Part shown: positions 1-9,118 of the stretch, one piece after another | How the letters are laid out: every line of letters starts with the position of its first letter | Position numbering within the stretch: position 1 is the stretch's first letter | DNA from: Pirellulales bacterium | GTDB lineage: Bacteria > Planctomycetota > Planctomycetia > Pirellulales > JADZDJ01 | NCBI GenBank assembly: GCA_035499655.1 | Contig: DATJYL010000215.1 | Coordinates: 1-47,257, forward strand | Length of the DNA: 47,257 bases | Reading direction: 5' to 3' | Notes under the pieces: model-generated | Databases searched by the model: none | What the model saw: the letters and a program-made list of their open reading frames with translations, nothing else | What the model was told of the DNA's origin: nothing | Made by a program: the position numbers and the translations under genes

Positions 1-3
1 GGC

Positions 4-909
4 CTAACGCCGCGGCTGTTGATCGCCGCCGCCTTGCACCCGTTGCGCGGTTGGGGGAACGTCCGGCAAAATGATTTCGCCGGCAATTTCATGCTTCCAC
101 ATCGGACGCCCCGACTGCACGCTTCTGGCGTCCAGCAAGCAATGCACAATGCGGATGCCGCCGGCCACGTTTTCAGGACTTTCGACCAGGCTGATGCGCT
201 TGTCACCGACGTCGTAATAAGCCAAGGGGCGCGGTATTCTAATCGCTTGTGGAACGCGGTCCACGGCAACGGTTGCCGTTCCACTTTCGACATCGACGCG
301 CGCCTGGCCCGATTCGATTTTCCGCGCCGCGGCAATGGCTTCCTGCGTGGGAGGCACACCGTTGGCAAAGGTCACCCCCTTGGCAAATTGCCGCTCGGCA
401 CGCCAAGTGAGGACCATTTCGTGACCGTCAATGGCGGCCACCGAGTTGAACGAAAGGCCAATGCCGCCGTCGACCGCAATCCAATCGGGCAGGACGATTG
501 GCTGCGTGTGCTTGATCAGTTTTCCACTGGGCGCATCGAGCACGACAATATCCATCGTATTGATTTGTCCTTGGCCGCGCGGCGCTTGGGCAAGCAATTG
601 ATCGCCGTCGAGAGCTAATGGATGAAGCGCCTCCTTGCTCTCCCAGATGGCTTGGCCGCTTTCCAGATCGACGGCTTCAACGCCATCGTTCATACTGGAG
701 ACATAAGCGATTTTGCCCGCTGTATCGGCAATACCGCCGGGAATGACCACCCAGGGAGTTGACACTGCGGCATTGGAGTATTCATCGGCCACAACCGCCG
801 AAGTTAGCCCGCCCAGAGCGATGACTAGAAGCGCCGCGAAGCCTGCGATAATGATTCGTTGACGAGCTGCCCGCGCTATGCAATGTGTATTCACGACGAC
901 ATCCTCCAT
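4..909 (-). CDS. PQQ-like beta-propeller protein, probably exported
   Basis: This is a 301-residue protein from the start chosen here. Residues about 17-42 form a hydrophobic stretch after a basic N-terminus, so it is a signal peptide or anchor. What follows reads like PQQ-enzyme/propeller repeats: a strand of the type GKIAYVSSMNDGVEAVDLE followed by GQAIWES, and later IVVLDAPSGKLI. No catalytic residues are evident, and the protein is short for a complete eight-bladed propeller. The frame is open up to 1026, but that longer form would overlap the upstream WecG/TagA-type gene by 44 bases and bury the signal peptide, so the ATG at 907-909 is preferred. No convincing ribosome site is visible. 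It is the last gene of the minus-strand polysaccharide arm; a role in that pathway is only inferred from position. Confidence 0.6.
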   Translation of the reverse strand: MEDVVVNTHCIARAARQRIIIAGFAALLVIALGGLTSAVVADEYSNAAVSTPWVVIPGGIADTAGKIAYVSSMNDGVEAVDLESGQAIWESKEALHPLALDGDQLLAQAPRGQGQINTMDIVVLDAPSGKLIKHTQPIVLPDWIAVDGGIGLSFNSVAAIDGHEMVLTWRAERQFAKGVTFANGVPPTQEAIAAARKIESGQARVDVESGTATVAVDRVPQAIRIPRPLAYYDVGDKRISLVESPENVAGGIRIVHCLLDARSVQSGRPMWKHEIAGEIILPDVPPTAQRVQGGGDQQPRR

Positions 910-982
910 GCAGGTCGTGGCGATTTGATCTTTAGCCCATGGCCTCCGGCCGCGGATAGCCATCCGTTTGAAGGGGCGAATT

Positions 983-1978
983 TTAGCGAGAGTTAGCGAT
1001 ATCCCAAAGGCCAGCTTGATCGACAAATTCCGGCACTTCGGCCGTTTCCACCCGGTGCAAAGTGCTTTTTAAGGGGTCGAAACTGACAGCACGGCGGCCG
1101 GCTGCCCATTCGCGCCAGACCAACTGCGGAAATATCCACGCATCGCGGAGATAGCGTTTGGCCAAACGACGGGGTTCTCCCAGCAGGCGATGCAGCCATT
1201 CCAGGCCTACGCGCCGCATCCACGCCGGAGCCCGCGGTTTTTCGCCGGCCAGAAAATCAATGGTTGCCCCCACGCACAGCGCCACCGGCGCCGCAATTTG
1301 GCTGCGATGTGCATGAACCCACAACTCCTGCTTGGGCGCACCCAAACCAATAATGAGCACGTCGGGGCGAGCCTGGGCAATGTGTCGAAGAATTGCGGCG
1401 TTTTCGGTCGGATTTTTTTCGAAACCCAGCGGCGGACTATAAGTGCCGACCACCGTCACCGCCGGCCACTGCTGCTCGATATTTTGAGCCGCCCGCTCCG
1501 CAACGCCGGGCGCGGCGCCCAACAGAAACACACGCAGCGGTGAAGGGTCGAGCACGTAGGCGCGGGCTTCGGCATCCACTGTTTCAAACAGTGCCGGCAC
1601 CAAATCGCTGCCGGGCACGCGTTCCGGGATGGGTCGATGCAGCAATTTTGCGGCGGCCAACACGGGAAAGCCATCAGCCAGCACCAGTGAAGCATCGGCA
1701 TAGGCCCGCTGCAATCCGACGTGTTTCTGAAACATTACGGCGTGATCGACGTTGGGCGTCACCACGTAGTGGCAGTTTCCGTCACGATTTTGAACCCAAT
1801 CGAGCAATTGTCCAACAGCATCGGGCATACGGAGGGCATCGAGCTTCATCCCGAATAAATGGACGGTGCTTTTCGTTGTGCGAATGCCGACGGTTTTCAT
1901 TGTTTCGCAACTTGGTAGACTCATCGTTGTTTCTCGGCTTGGCGTTGGTGCATCGTTTTCCACGCTTGATGTTCTCAT
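983..1978 (-). CDS. WecG/TagA/CpsF-family glycosyltransferase
   Basis: This 331-residue protein belongs to the GT26 family, which transfers N-acetylmannosamine or its uronic acid from UDP to a lipid-linked acceptor at the inner membrane face. Family hallmarks are visible: TPNVDH at about 75-80, LADGFPV at about 100-106, GLGAPKQELW at 211-220 and GLEWLHRLLGEPRR at 258-271. The first residues up to about 35 are a poorly conserved extension. Its ATG overlaps the TGA of the upstream GT4 gene by four bases (ATGA), which supports this start and implies translational coupling. The exact donor sugar cannot be read from sequence. Confidence 0.9.
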   Translation of the reverse strand: MRTSSVENDAPTPSRETTMSLPSCETMKTVGIRTTKSTVHLFGMKLDALRMPDAVGQLLDWVQNRDGNCHYVVTPNVDHAVMFQKHVGLQRAYADASLVLADGFPVLAAAKLLHRPIPERVPGSDLVPALFETVDAEARAYVLDPSPLRVFLLGAAPGVAERAAQNIEQQWPAVTVVGTYSPPLGFEKNPTENAAILRHIAQARPDVLIIGLGAPKQELWVHAHRSQIAAPVALCVGATIDFLAGEKPRAPAWMRRVGLEWLHRLLGEPRRLAKRYLRDAWIFPQLVWREWAAGRRAVSFDPLKSTLHRVETAEVPEFVDQAGLWDIANSR

Positions 1979-3213
1979 CGCTTGAGCGCGCTTCGATAGA
2001 TTTCGGCCACACCGGCGGCCATGGCGGTATCGGAAAATCGCTCCGCGTGACTGGCCACGGCGTTGGCTCGCAGCGATTGCCAGTCGTGCTTCCCAGTGAC
2101 AACCGCCGCGATGTTGTTGGCCAATTCCCCGGCGTTGTTCGGTTCTGTCAGCAACCCGTCGTGGCCGTGGCGAATGACATCGGCAATGCCTTCCACGCGG
2201 CTGCCGATAGGGGGCACGCCGGAAGCCATGGCCTCAAGCACAGCCATCGGCATGCCTTCCGGCAAGATGCTGGGCAAAACCAGCAGATCAAGCTCGTCCA
2301 GTTCGCTGTTGATGTTCTGCCGAAAACCGCGCCATTCAACGAGATTGCCAATGCCCAGCTCGCAGGCCAGTTGCAGCGAATGTTCCTGATACTGCGGCGT
2401 TTCAAAGCCGCCAATGACACGCAACTTCACCGGCATCCCCTGGCTGTTCAAAATAGCCAGCGATTCCAGGAGCACTTCTAATCCTTTGCGAGGACGCAAA
2501 AGTGCGACCATGCCCACGGTCCAACTATTTTTCGGTGCGCGACGGTTGGCCAAATTACTGCGTTTGGAGACGCCATTGGGAACAAGATGTACTTGTTCCG
2601 TAGCAACTCTCCAGCGGCGAATGTAATCTGCCGACGATGGCGATACGGCAATGATGGCTGCTACCCGGGTAAGACTTGCCCGTTCACAGTAGGCCGATAG
2701 CCGGGCCAGCCAGCCGCAGCCAACTTCAGTGGCCGTATGGCCATGCACATGATGTACCAGTGGCACGCCGGCCAGCCGCGCCGCAATTTGACCAATGAGC
2801 GCGGTCCGCGGCGTGTGCGTGTGGATCAAGTCGAACCGCTGGGCGCGCACAATTCGGGCCAGCCGCCAGGCCGGCCGCAAATCGAATCGGGAGCGCATCG
2901 GCAGTGAGAAGAGCGGCGTGTTTTGGCAGTGGCGATCGGTGGGAAAACGATCGGGCTTGATGCAGGCAATCGCCACATCGACGCCAAACTGCGGCAATCG
3001 CAGGGCCAACAAGTCTTGCACGCGCTCCGCTCCGGCATAATGTTCGCCATTGACGACGTGCAAAACACGCAGGATATCTGTAGCAGGGGGGGGCGGTGCA
3101 TTGGCGGGGGCGCCATGCAGACATGGGACATTGCCATCAGGCAAATGCTCTGCAAACGGCACCTTGGTCAACGGCGTCTTGGGCAGTTCAAGCAGCGTCG
3201 GGCTCATGGGCAT
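1975..3213 (-). CDS. GT4-family glycosyltransferase
   Basis: This 412-residue protein is a GT-B-fold retaining glycosyltransferase, expected to add a sugar to the growing lipid-linked polysaccharide unit in the cytoplasm. The N-terminal Rossmann half begins near residue 47 (LRVLHVVNGEHYAGAERV). The C-terminal half starts near 231 (WTVGMVALLRPRKGLEVLLE) and carries the EX7E nucleotide-sugar motif at E319/E327 within LPEGMPMAVLEAM. Residues 1-46 are a Pro/Ala-rich extension. An AGGA six bases before the ATG supports the start. The stop overlaps the next gene by four bases. Donor and linkage are unknown. Confidence 0.92.
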   Translation of the reverse strand: MPMSPTLLELPKTPLTKVPFAEHLPDGNVPCLHGAPANAPPPPATDILRVLHVVNGEHYAGAERVQDLLALRLPQFGVDVAIACIKPDRFPTDRHCQNTPLFSLPMRSRFDLRPAWRLARIVRAQRFDLIHTHTPRTALIGQIAARLAGVPLVHHVHGHTATEVGCGWLARLSAYCERASLTRVAAIIAVSPSSADYIRRWRVATEQVHLVPNGVSKRSNLANRRAPKNSWTVGMVALLRPRKGLEVLLESLAILNSQGMPVKLRVIGGFETPQYQEHSLQLACELGIGNLVEWRGFRQNINSELDELDLLVLPSILPEGMPMAVLEAMASGVPPIGSRVEGIADVIRHGHDGLLTEPNNAGELANNIAAVVTGKHDWQSLRANAVASHAERFSDTAMAAGVAEIYRSALKR

Positions 3214-3278
3214 GGGGGTTCCTGCTTATGGAAATCCGACAAGATCTGTGGACAAACCAACGCAAATCGTCTTTCCGT

Positions 3279-4109
3279 TCAATAGGCCCCCTTGCAAGTG
3301 ATAACCTTCAGAGGCGTGCGCACGAGGAGCTTAAAATCGGTCCACAGATTTTGGTGGCGCAGGTACCAGATATCCATTCGCACCCAATCTTCGAAGCCGA
3401 TTTCGCTGCGGCCGCTGACTTGCCAGAGGCAGGTTAAACCAGGCTTCACGGCCAGCCGTCGCCGCTGCCAGGCCTTGTATTTGGCCACTTCCTTGGGGAC
3501 CGGCGGGCGCGGCCCAACCAACGACATTTGCCCCAACAGCACATTGATCAATTGCGGCATTTCGTCGATGCTGGTTTTTCGCAACCAGCGGCCGAGGCGC
3601 GTCACACGGGGATCACAACGGTTTTTGAAAATCGGTCCGTCTTGCTCATTTTGCACTAAATGTTGCAGTTTGTCGGCGTCCAATCGCATGGTGCGAAATT
3701 TGAACATCCAGAAGCGTCGGCCACACTGCCCCACACGCTCCTGCCGGAACAATGGCCGGCCCCGGGTTGTCACGACCAGCACGGCAAAAACGGTTAGCAA
3801 AATCGGCGACAACAGCACAAGCAATGCTAATGAGCCGACAATGTCCAAGGCTCGCTTCGCAGTTTGATATTCCGGCGATAAATTCCCTTCGGCCCAAATC
3901 AGCGGCATTCCGGGAATGTTTGCTTCTACAGCCAGCCGCTGCCGCGATGGCAATTGCCGGGGCACGAATAATCTTGGCCGAGCGGCGGGGATGTGCTGGT
4001 CGGCGGTGTGCGGTGGAGATAAAACCGCCACGGTGCCTGCATCGTCGTTCATGAGGCGCTGAATGGATGGCTTCCATTGGCCGAGCTGCCTACTCATACG
4101 CTTCAACAT
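3279..4109 (-). CDS. Undecaprenyl-phosphate sugar phosphotransferase (initiating transferase)
   Basis: This is a bacterial sugar transferase of the WcaJ/PglC/EpsL type. Such proteins start repeat-unit assembly by moving a sugar-1-phosphate onto undecaprenyl phosphate. The core is complete: one membrane re-entrant/TM stretch (ALDIVGSLALLVLLSPILL), FRQERVGQCGRRFWMFKFRT, the DE pair in SIDEMPQLINVLLGQMSLVG, PRPP, and KPGLTCLWQVSGRS. The ATG at 4107-4109 has AAGGAG seven bases upstream, so I take it over the in-frame start at 4187; this gives 276 residues. It lacks the large multi-TM N-terminal domain of WbaP/WcaJ. The substrate is not predictable. Confidence 0.92.
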   Translation of the reverse strand: MLKRMSRQLGQWKPSIQRLMNDDAGTVAVLSPPHTADQHIPAARPRLFVPRQLPSRQRLAVEANIPGMPLIWAEGNLSPEYQTAKRALDIVGSLALLVLLSPILLTVFAVLVVTTRGRPLFRQERVGQCGRRFWMFKFRTMRLDADKLQHLVQNEQDGPIFKNRCDPRVTRLGRWLRKTSIDEMPQLINVLLGQMSLVGPRPPVPKEVAKYKAWQRRRLAVKPGLTCLWQVSGRSEIGFEDWVRMDIWYLRHQNLWTDFKLLVRTPLKVITCKGAY

Positions 4110-4340
4110 GCTTGCTCCTTGGATGACTGCGTAAGGGGAAGTTTGGGCAATCATGAATCCAGAATTGCGGATTCGGCATGTATCCACTCAAAGGCAAAGA
4201 GCATGCCCAAGGTGCGTTTCAGAAATCCGCTGTCGGTGTAAACGTTGATGTAAAAAGCGGTTGCGGATTGAAGCCGCCTTGAGCTGGCAGCGTTTTAGAT
4301 TGTTCCGAGCCACCTCACTGTTTCCGCCAATCAACGTGCT

Positions 4341-4356
4341 GTTGCCGCCCGGCAAC
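4341..4356. other. Short perfect hairpin between polysaccharide genes
   Basis: GTTGCC and GGCAAC form a perfect 6-bp stem around a 4-base loop. It lies in the 276-base gap between the O-antigen ligase and the sugar transferase. No T-run follows on either strand, so it is not a classical terminator. It could be an attenuating or RNA-processing structure. Nothing else is recognised in this gap. Confidence 0.3.
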
Positions 4357-4385
4357 ATCTTGGTGAGGCCAAATTCGCAGCCGCT

Positions 4386-5801
4386 TCAAAGCGATTGAGC
4401 CGCCAGCACCGGAACTGGTTTTCTTTGATGTAGCGAAGAATTTTCTTTTTTCGTATTGATTGGGACCGCGTTTGCCGCCAGGCCGGAAACGATCGCGGCG
4501 GCCAGAAACATCAGTAGATTAGCGCCATCCATGATGTTTGTATCGTGGAACAACGCGGTGGGCAAATACGCTGCCACGAGCGCCATAAACATGATGCCGG
4601 ATTGTCTCACTGCGGCCGAAGTGCGGGGGTCGCGATAAATTTTCCAGGCACTGTGAAGCCACAGCAACAGCAAGAGCACAAACAAGCACATGCCCACTAA
4701 CCCGGTTTCCACCAACAGCGCCAAAAACGCATTGTGCTGCACGTAGGGAATCACTTTTTCCAATGGGAGACTGCTGTTGGAACGGTCAGCCAAATAGGGG
4801 AGTTTTTCGCGGTCGTACTGGCCGAAGCCACAACCCCACAACGGCCGATCCAAAAACATTTGATAGGCGACTTCCGCCAGAATGGGCCTGAGCTCGGCCG
4901 ATTCCTCCGACGCGGCGGCATCTAAATTCACATCGCGTTTGATGTTCCACATGCTGTCCCATTTGGCGGCGAATAGAGTGATTGCTCCCATCGCGCTCAG
5001 ACACAAAAACAAACGCCGCCACGATCGGGGAACGCTAAAACCTATGAATACGGCGAGACCCAATCCGCCGCCGATCCAGGAACAGCGGGTGAGTGTGGCG
5101 TATACCGCTGCCAGGGTTAACGCCGTAAATGCTAATAAGATTAATTGACCAAGGCGGCCCAGCACCGACCAAAAAGTTAGCGCTGCCAGCAGGCCGGCCA
5201 TCAGATAAATCCCCATTTCGGCCGGATTTAAAAACGGCCCACGCGCGCGACCGAAAAACTCCGTTGTCGGTGAGCAGATGTACGATGGAAACACAGCCCA
5301 CCACTGGCCCGTGCTTTCGGCCAAAGCGGTGAATGTTAAATAGACGCCGAACAGGGCCAGTGCGCCCCAAGCGCGGCGGACCGTACGATCGTCTAACGGC
5401 GATTGCCGCACGATCCAATAAATCATGGCTGGCATCAGCCAGTAAAAAATCCAGTGGGCCGCCGGCGTGGAAGTGGCAGAACCTTTCCAATTGTGAGTAA
5501 AGGTGCTGATGCCCAACATAACCAGCAAAGCCAACAACACCCAGTCGGCGCGTCCGGTCGGTTTTGGATCATTGAATCCCCAGCGGCGATGCACGATGTA
5601 GGCGATCGCCATTAATCCGATCAGCCCACGATCCGCGCTCAGAGGGAGTCCGCCGTCGGCATGCCAAAACTGATAACCGAAGCAAGCGCTCACAATCATC
5701 ACGGCTAAGCAACCACCCACTAGTGAGCCGCGCAGCACAAACCAGCCAATCCAAACCAGGGCGGCACAAGCGGCAACGATTGTTAAAAAATCCATCGGCA
5801 C
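4386..5801 (-). CDS. O-antigen ligase/Wzy-type polymerase, multi-pass membrane protein
   Basis: This 471-residue, highly hydrophobic protein has about a dozen predicted membrane spans and a large periplasmic loop at about residues 290-355. It fits the WaaL/Wzy superfamily (O-antigen ligase domain), which joins undecaprenyl-linked repeat units or moves them to an acceptor. Family-like motifs are the Arg-containing FFGRARGPFLNPAEMG before a span and the loop motif PLWGCGFGQY followed by YVQHNAFLALLVETG. The GTG at 5799-5801 has AGGA five bases upstream and is preferred over the ATG two codons later. The gene sits 42 bases after the Wzz-like gene. Ligase versus polymerase cannot be settled from sequence; the locus argues for polymerase. 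Confidence 0.88.
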   Translation of the reverse strand: MPMDFLTIVAACAALVWIGWFVLRGSLVGGCLAVMIVSACFGYQFWHADGGLPLSADRGLIGLMAIAYIVHRRWGFNDPKPTGRADWVLLALLVMLGISTFTHNWKGSATSTPAAHWIFYWLMPAMIYWIVRQSPLDDRTVRRAWGALALFGVYLTFTALAESTGQWWAVFPSYICSPTTEFFGRARGPFLNPAEMGIYLMAGLLAALTFWSVLGRLGQLILLAFTALTLAAVYATLTRCSWIGGGLGLAVFIGFSVPRSWRRLFLCLSAMGAITLFAAKWDSMWNIKRDVNLDAAASEESAELRPILAEVAYQMFLDRPLWGCGFGQYDREKLPYLADRSNSSLPLEKVIPYVQHNAFLALLVETGLVGMCLFVLLLLLWLHSAWKIYRDPRTSAAVRQSGIMFMALVAAYLPTALFHDTNIMDGANLLMFLAAAIVSGLAANAVPINTKKENSSLHQRKPVPVLAAQSL

Positions 5802-5843
5802 GTGCTTCCTGAGGCCGAAAGCAAGTTTGCCGCCGCCGCTGGT

Positions 5844-7397
5844 TTAGCGAACTGGCGTCAACTTTCTCAAAGCCTGCTTTAAGGATAGATCGCGGCCACC
5901 GATTTCATGCTCCGACGTGAGTTCTCGATGAGAGGCAAACTTACGAACAGGATGTCCATTGCCCTCAACAGGCGAAAACTCTCCACAGGCCAATGGCGGA
6001 ATCTCGGCGCCTACCAGAGGCTGCGATTGGGTCGCTTGTCGCACGGCTTCCGATTGTGTCGGATTTACCGTGAGAAACACGATGCCCAAGCCCAAGAGCA
6101 AACCGCCCAATATGCCGCCCAATACGATGGTCGTCTTCCCAGGCCCAACGGGCGAATCTCCGGCGACCGGGGCGTCGATAGCGGCAATCAAACTGGCTGT
6201 CAGAGCAGCCGCTTGGCTGGCTCGTGATTCGGCCAACTCTTGCTCGGCGGTCTTCAGAATGTCGGCCCGCTGATTACGCTCCGCCACCAGATTGGCGTAT
6301 TCGGCCCGCATGCCCGCTAAGGTGCTCAATCGCTGCCGAGCGTCGTTCAACTGAGATTTCAAAAGATCAGCCCGAGCTTGGGAAAGTCGCAAATCGGATT
6401 GCACGCCGACGATGGCCGAATCGATTTCGGCCCGGACTTTGTCGGCAATTTCCTGTTCGGCAATTTTGGCCGCGACAACCGACGGATGGTCGGCCGTCAG
6501 GTTGCCCAGCAGTTGCGAGGTGCGGAGTTGGGCATCGACCAAGCCGTCTTTCAAACGGCGCAGTTCGGGCTGGGCCTCCAACAAGCGATTCGGGGCCGAA
6601 GCCAGCGACCGGCCATCGGTTTTTGAGACTTGCAGCAGAGAGAGCAATTCTTGATTGCCGTCGATGGCCTGTTGGGCTTGCCGCAATTCTTGATCCATTT
6701 CGTTGATGGAACGGCGCAATGGGCTGTCGCCACCGCCCAGATCGTTGAGCATGCGCAATTCGCCTAGATCGGCCCCGACGCGGCTTTCGATTGCCGTTAA
6801 TTCTTCGGTGGTGCTATTCAAATCGGTCTTGGCCAAATCGACGGTTTTGCTTAATTCGGCGATCAGACTTTGCGCTTTTTGATTGCGCAGCTCCTGCGAT
6901 CGCAACTGTAGTTGCCGACAAATTGCGGCGGCCAAATCGACGGCTCGCTGGCGATTTTCCGCTTCGACATTCAAATAAAACACTTCGGTCTTTCCGAATT
7001 CGGCTCCTTTGGGCGGCACCAACTTCACGTGGCCTTGCAGCGCGGCGACTGCCGCATCGGTCGGCCAGGACGGGACATTTTTTGATTTTGAATCGGGACC
7101 CACTTCGGCCAGCGCGGCGCTTAACACCGAACGGCTGTGGGCCAATTCCAGGATGGTTTCCTGCGTGGTTTTCATGTCGTCGGGCTGCTGAAATTTTCCG
7201 GGACGTGCATTGGCGCCCATGGCTTCGTCGCGGGCCATCAACGCTTGCGAAGCTTCCCACGAGACCGGGCGCAACACGGCGTACACCATCGCTAACAGCG
7301 GAACCGCCACCAAGGGTGCAATCCAGCGCTTCGGATGTTCGCGCAAAATGCGAAACACTTCGATGGGGGTGATAACTGGCTTGTTGGTCGGCGACAT
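5844..7397 (-). CDS. Wzz/GumC-like polysaccharide chain-length determinant protein
   Basis: This 517-residue protein has one N-terminal span (about 24-40, IAPLVAVPLLAMVYAVL), a long periplasmic part with extensive coiled coil (about 165-400), and a C-terminal span near 425-445 (GILGGLLLGLGIVFLTV). That is the polysaccharide co-polymerase layout. ELAHSRSVLSAAL and FYLNVEAENRQRAVDLA match the Wzz domain. No fused BY-kinase domain is present: there is no Walker A after the last span, and the tail of about 70 residues is low-complexity. The frame is open to 7565, but the ATG at 7395-7397 has AGGA nine bases upstream and starts just before the domain. It is the first gene of the left arm. Confidence 0.88.
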   Translation of the reverse strand: MSPTNKPVITPIEVFRILREHPKRWIAPLVAVPLLAMVYAVLRPVSWEASQALMARDEAMGANARPGKFQQPDDMKTTQETILELAHSRSVLSAALAEVGPDSKSKNVPSWPTDAAVAALQGHVKLVPPKGAEFGKTEVFYLNVEAENRQRAVDLAAAICRQLQLRSQELRNQKAQSLIAELSKTVDLAKTDLNSTTEELTAIESRVGADLGELRMLNDLGGGDSPLRRSINEMDQELRQAQQAIDGNQELLSLLQVSKTDGRSLASAPNRLLEAQPELRRLKDGLVDAQLRTSQLLGNLTADHPSVVAAKIAEQEIADKVRAEIDSAIVGVQSDLRLSQARADLLKSQLNDARQRLSTLAGMRAEYANLVAERNQRADILKTAEQELAESRASQAAALTASLIAAIDAPVAGDSPVGPGKTTIVLGGILGGLLLGLGIVFLTVNPTQSEAVRQATQSQPLVGAEIPPLACGEFSPVEGNGHPVRKFASHRELTSEHEIGGRDLSLKQALRKLTPVR

Positions 7398-7923
7398 GGG
7401 AAGAGTCCTGTGCGGGCTGCTTGGCGAGGGATCGATGAAGCCAACAGGCAAAACACCTGCGGCGATGACTGAGGTAAGCAAAGCCAATGCCGACCATCGT
7501 GGAGTGTGTATTTCTGCGGTCGTAAAGAGTCGCAACTCGCGTTTCATCATCCCTTTGCGACGCAACTGGTCGGGTGCTGCGGTGGGTAAAGCGGCGTTGA
7601 AGCAAATCGGGCATGTTGATCAATGGCAACGATTTGTTTCCGCCACGCCACATACCGCCAAATTGCAACACCCGTCAATCGGCATGACCGCCGATGATTT
7701 TTGTCCACGCGCCGGCAAAACCATTTGCCTTAAACGCTTGGGCGCGGAATGTTTCAGTAATTGACCCGTTCGACAGCAGACCGGCACGGCCACTATGGGC
7801 GTACCGCGGCGCACGATATGCAATGCAGTTTGCCGACGCGGTTCCAGCCGTTCGGCTAATCCCCCGCGCACAAGCAATCTCGGCCGAGGCCCGGATCAGG
7901 AATTATTAACCGGACCGCAGTCC
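7398..7923. promoter_or_regulatory. Long divergent intergenic region of the polysaccharide locus
   Basis: These 526 bases separate the divergent Wzz-like and acetyltransferase genes, so both operon promoters should lie here. I could not pick a convincing -35/-10 pair on either strand. Open frames cross it in both directions (to 7565 leftward, from 7795 rightward) but look like N-terminal over-extensions: they lack family residues and the better-placed starts are at 7397 and 7924. Confidence 0.4.
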
Positions 7924-9108
7924 ATGCACATCAACCGCCATTTCGATTTCGCTTCACTCTTGCCGCTGAAGGAGCGTTGGAACGAGCTTTCCGACGGCGT
8001 GCCTTTTCGAAGCTGGGAATGGGTAGAAGCCTGGTGGCGGCATTACGCCTGCCATAACGATGGCCGCCCCAAGCGCGATCACGAATTGTTTGTGCTGACC
8101 GTGTGGGACGAAAACAATCGTTTGGTAGCCATTGCGCCGTGGTACCGGCAGGTTTCGCGCAGTGGTGCGCGCGTAATCCGCTTTTTGGGCGACGGCGAGG
8201 TGTGCAGCGATTATCTCAGCCTGTTGTGTGACCGCGGCGAAGAACAGGCTGTGGCCGCCGCTTTGGCCGACTGGCTGACCATTCAAAATCAGAGTTCCGC
8301 GATTGCCGTTAGCCGTTGGGACCGCATGGAATTTATCGGCGTTTCAGACGACGATTTGCCGGTCAGGCTGCTGCTGGCTCAATTGCAGGAAGAGGGGAGC
8401 ACCGTCCATCGCACCCCCGGGCTGAACACGTGGCGGATCACACTTCCCGGCACTTGGGAAGAATTTCTGATGGTGCTTTCCAAGCCTCACCGCAATCGCT
8501 TGCGGCGCGCCGACAAGAACTATTTTCAATCAGGCCTGGTGCAAATTCGTCGAGCGCAAACCGAGGATGACGTTGCTACGTGGTTCGACATCTTGGTCGA
8601 TCTGCACCAGCGGAATTGGCAGCGACGGGGCATGCCCGGCTGCTTCGCCTCAGAACAGTTTTTAGCGCTGCACGGCGAGTTGTCCCGGCGTTTTTTTCAC
8701 GATGGGCGAGCCACGCTGACTTGGTTGGAAATGGAAGGCAAACCGTTGGCGGTTGAATATCGGCTACACGGCACGGACATCATGTATGCCTACCAATGCG
8801 GCATCGATCCCGAACGATTGAAAGTGCAACCGGGCGAGCTGGCAAACATGGCCTCCATTCGAAATGCGATTGAACGCGGCCAACTTGCGTACGATTTTCT
8901 CCGCGGCGACGAACCGTACAAAGCCCATTGGCGTGCGGCGCCGCAGCCGATGTTTACGATCCGTGTGATTCCGCGGCGCGCTTCTTCCCGGCTGCGGCAT
9001 CAGGCGTGGCTGGCTGGACAGAATGTGAAGCAGTGGATCAAAAGCGGCCTGGAACTGACGCGACTGCGAAAATCGGCATCTAGTGCACACCCACAGCAAT
9101 CGCCGTAA
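7924..9108 (+). CDS. CelD/BcsL-type GNAT acetyltransferase (FemAB-like)
   Basis: This 394-residue protein resembles the Acetyltransf_6 (CelD/BcsL) family, a double-GNAT fold related to FemAB and found in many exopolysaccharide loci. Visible features are FRSWEWVEAWWRHYA near the N-terminus, a WYRQ strand, KPHRNRLRRADKNYFQSG mid-protein, and the C-terminal block GKPLAVEYRLHGTDIMYAYQ then YDFLRGDEPYKAHWR. The last is typical of FemAB-related proteins acting in exopolysaccharide export systems. The frame is open from 7795; the ATG at 7924 fits the domain edge, although no strong ribosome site is seen. Predicted role: acylation or amino-acylation of the polymer or its precursor, inferred from family and context. 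Confidence 0.82.
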   Translation: MHINRHFDFASLLPLKERWNELSDGVPFRSWEWVEAWWRHYACHNDGRPKRDHELFVLTVWDENNRLVAIAPWYRQVSRSGARVIRFLGDGEVCSDYLSLLCDRGEEQAVAAALADWLTIQNQSSAIAVSRWDRMEFIGVSDDDLPVRLLLAQLQEEGSTVHRTPGLNTWRITLPGTWEEFLMVLSKPHRNRLRRADKNYFQSGLVQIRRAQTEDDVATWFDILVDLHQRNWQRRGMPGCFASEQFLALHGELSRRFFHDGRATLTWLEMEGKPLAVEYRLHGTDIMYAYQCGIDPERLKVQPGELANMASIRNAIERGQLAYDFLRGDEPYKAHWRAAPQPMFTIRVIPRRASSRLRHQAWLAGQNVKQWIKSGLELTRLRKSASSAHPQQSP

Positions 9109-9118
9109 GGAAACGACC

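Noticed and set aside
1393-2481. 362-residue plus-strand open frame over the two glycosyltransferase genes
   Set aside because: It is antisense to clear GT4 and WecG/TagA-type genes with strong motifs; its translation is Arg/His/Pro-rich with no domain.
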